NCBI GenBank assembly: GCA_007134115.1
Contig: SLLK01000277.1
Span: 1 to 5,352 of the forward strand
Direction of reading: 5' to 3'
DNA length: 5,352 bases
Source of the DNA: Gammaproteobacteria bacterium
Lineage (GTDB): Bacteria; Pseudomonadota; Gammaproteobacteria; UBA5335; SLRW01
The notes under the pieces are model-generated. The model worked only from the letters and a program-made list of their open reading frames with translations. It made no database searches and was not told where the DNA came from. The position numbers were made by a program, and so were the translations under genes. Below are positions 5,153 to 5,352 of the stretch, in pieces (position 1 is the first letter of the stretch; each line of letters opens with the position of its first letter).

Positions 5153-5257
5153 AGGGAACCTCTGATCTATTGTTCGCACCCGGGCGTGGCCAGTGTGCGT
5201 TATGCTTGGACCCGGCAACTTTGCGTCAACAGCGGCGCACGGTCAACGATAACCACT

Positions 5258-5261
5258 GGAG
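5258..5261 (+). promoter_or_regulatory. Ribosome binding site of the flavin oxidoreductase gene
   Basis: GGAG lies 6 bases before the ATG at 5268 and supports that start. Confidence 0.6.
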
Positions 5262-5267
5262 CACACC

Positions 5268-5352
5268 ATGGTCGACCTGCTGGCCCGCCCACTCACCCTG
5301 GCATGCGGCGCAGAGCTGCCCAACCGGCTGGCCAAATCGGCGATGACCGAGG
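5268..5352 (+). CDS. NADH:flavin oxidoreductase, Old Yellow Enzyme family (N-terminal fragment)
   Basis: Only the first 28 codons are inside the window. They contain PLTLACGAELPNRLAKSAMT (8-27), which fits the start of Old Yellow Enzyme family proteins: a PL-x-L-x-x-G-x-x-L-x-NR segment entering the first strand of the FMN-binding TIM barrel, followed by the conserved (A/S)-x-M-T/E turn. The family uses FMN and NAD(P)H to reduce activated C=C bonds; some members, such as 2,4-dienoyl-CoA reductase, serve fatty-acid oxidation. The start ATG has GGAG 6 bases upstream. The gene is divergent from the isomerase-like crotonase gene. The family call rests on a short N-terminal match, and the subfamily and substrate cannot be judged. 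The gene runs past the window end. Confidence 0.7.
   Translation, partial: MVDLLARPLTLACGAELPNRLAKSAMTE

Larger units (their letters stand above)
5138..5267. other. Divergent intergenic region (130 bases)
   Basis: Promoters for both the crotonase gene and the flavin oxidoreductase gene should lie here. On the plus strand TATGCT (5201-5206) could be a -10 box, but the only TTG-type hexamer nearby (TTGTTC, 5170-5175) is 25 bases away, too far for sigma70. On the minus strand I see no good -10/-35 pair. I found no convincing operator palindrome for a fatty-acid regulator such as FadR or PsrA. Confidence 0.5.

Noticed and set aside
5138..5218. Upstream start at 5218 for the crotonase gene
   Set aside because: It adds 27 residues not typical of the family before the fold begins; the ATG at 5137 has GGAGG upstream.
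5241..5254. GGTCAACGATAACC as an operator palindrome
   Set aside because: Only the outer GGT/ACC and a few inner positions are symmetric, too weak to support a regulator site.

Overview
The window looks like chromosomal DNA of a GC-rich Gram-negative bacterium, most likely a gammaproteobacterium. This is inferred from four lipobox-type signal peptides suited to outer-membrane sorting, an LpoB-family protein, strong AGGAGG-type ribosome binding sites and the families present. I see no sign of mobile elements, phage, CRISPR, tRNA or rRNA. Base composition looks even throughout.

Layout, left to right. (1) A minus-strand gene for a macrodomain (ADP-ribose binding/hydrolase) protein, 20-556, possibly followed by a further minus-strand gene starting at the window edge with a TAATG overlap. 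(2) A 294-base non-coding gap, 557-850, between divergently transcribed genes. It carries a weak promoter candidate and a clear 10-bp hairpin (812-836) directly against the ribosome binding site of the next gene. (3) A tight four-gene plus-strand operon, 851-4409, in which every product is a predicted lipoprotein: a short LPP20-family protein, an LpoB-family protein (penicillin-binding-protein activator family), a COG3014-type TPR lipoprotein of unknown function, and a second, longer LPP20-like protein. Three junctions join the four genes: a 1-base TGATG overlap, a 27-base gap and a 4-base ATGA overlap. (4) A short GC-rich convergent junction, 4410-4450. (5) A minus-strand crotonase-superfamily gene, 4451-5137, whose active site resembles mitochondrial-type delta3,delta2-enoyl-CoA isomerase more than hydratase. 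(6) A divergent plus-strand gene, cut by the window end, that begins like an Old Yellow Enzyme family NADH:flavin oxidoreductase.

The lipoprotein operon is the most interesting part. LpoB in Escherichia coli is an outer-membrane lipoprotein that reaches through peptidoglycan to activate PBP1b. Here the LpoB-like protein has no long disordered linker and is made together with three other lipoproteins, two of them related to each other. This suggests a multi-lipoprotein envelope complex whose role may differ from that of classical LpoB. That role is inference; the sequence shows only the families and their coupling. The crotonase/flavin-oxidoreductase pair is consistent with acyl-CoA or unsaturated-lipid metabolism and looks unrelated to the operon.
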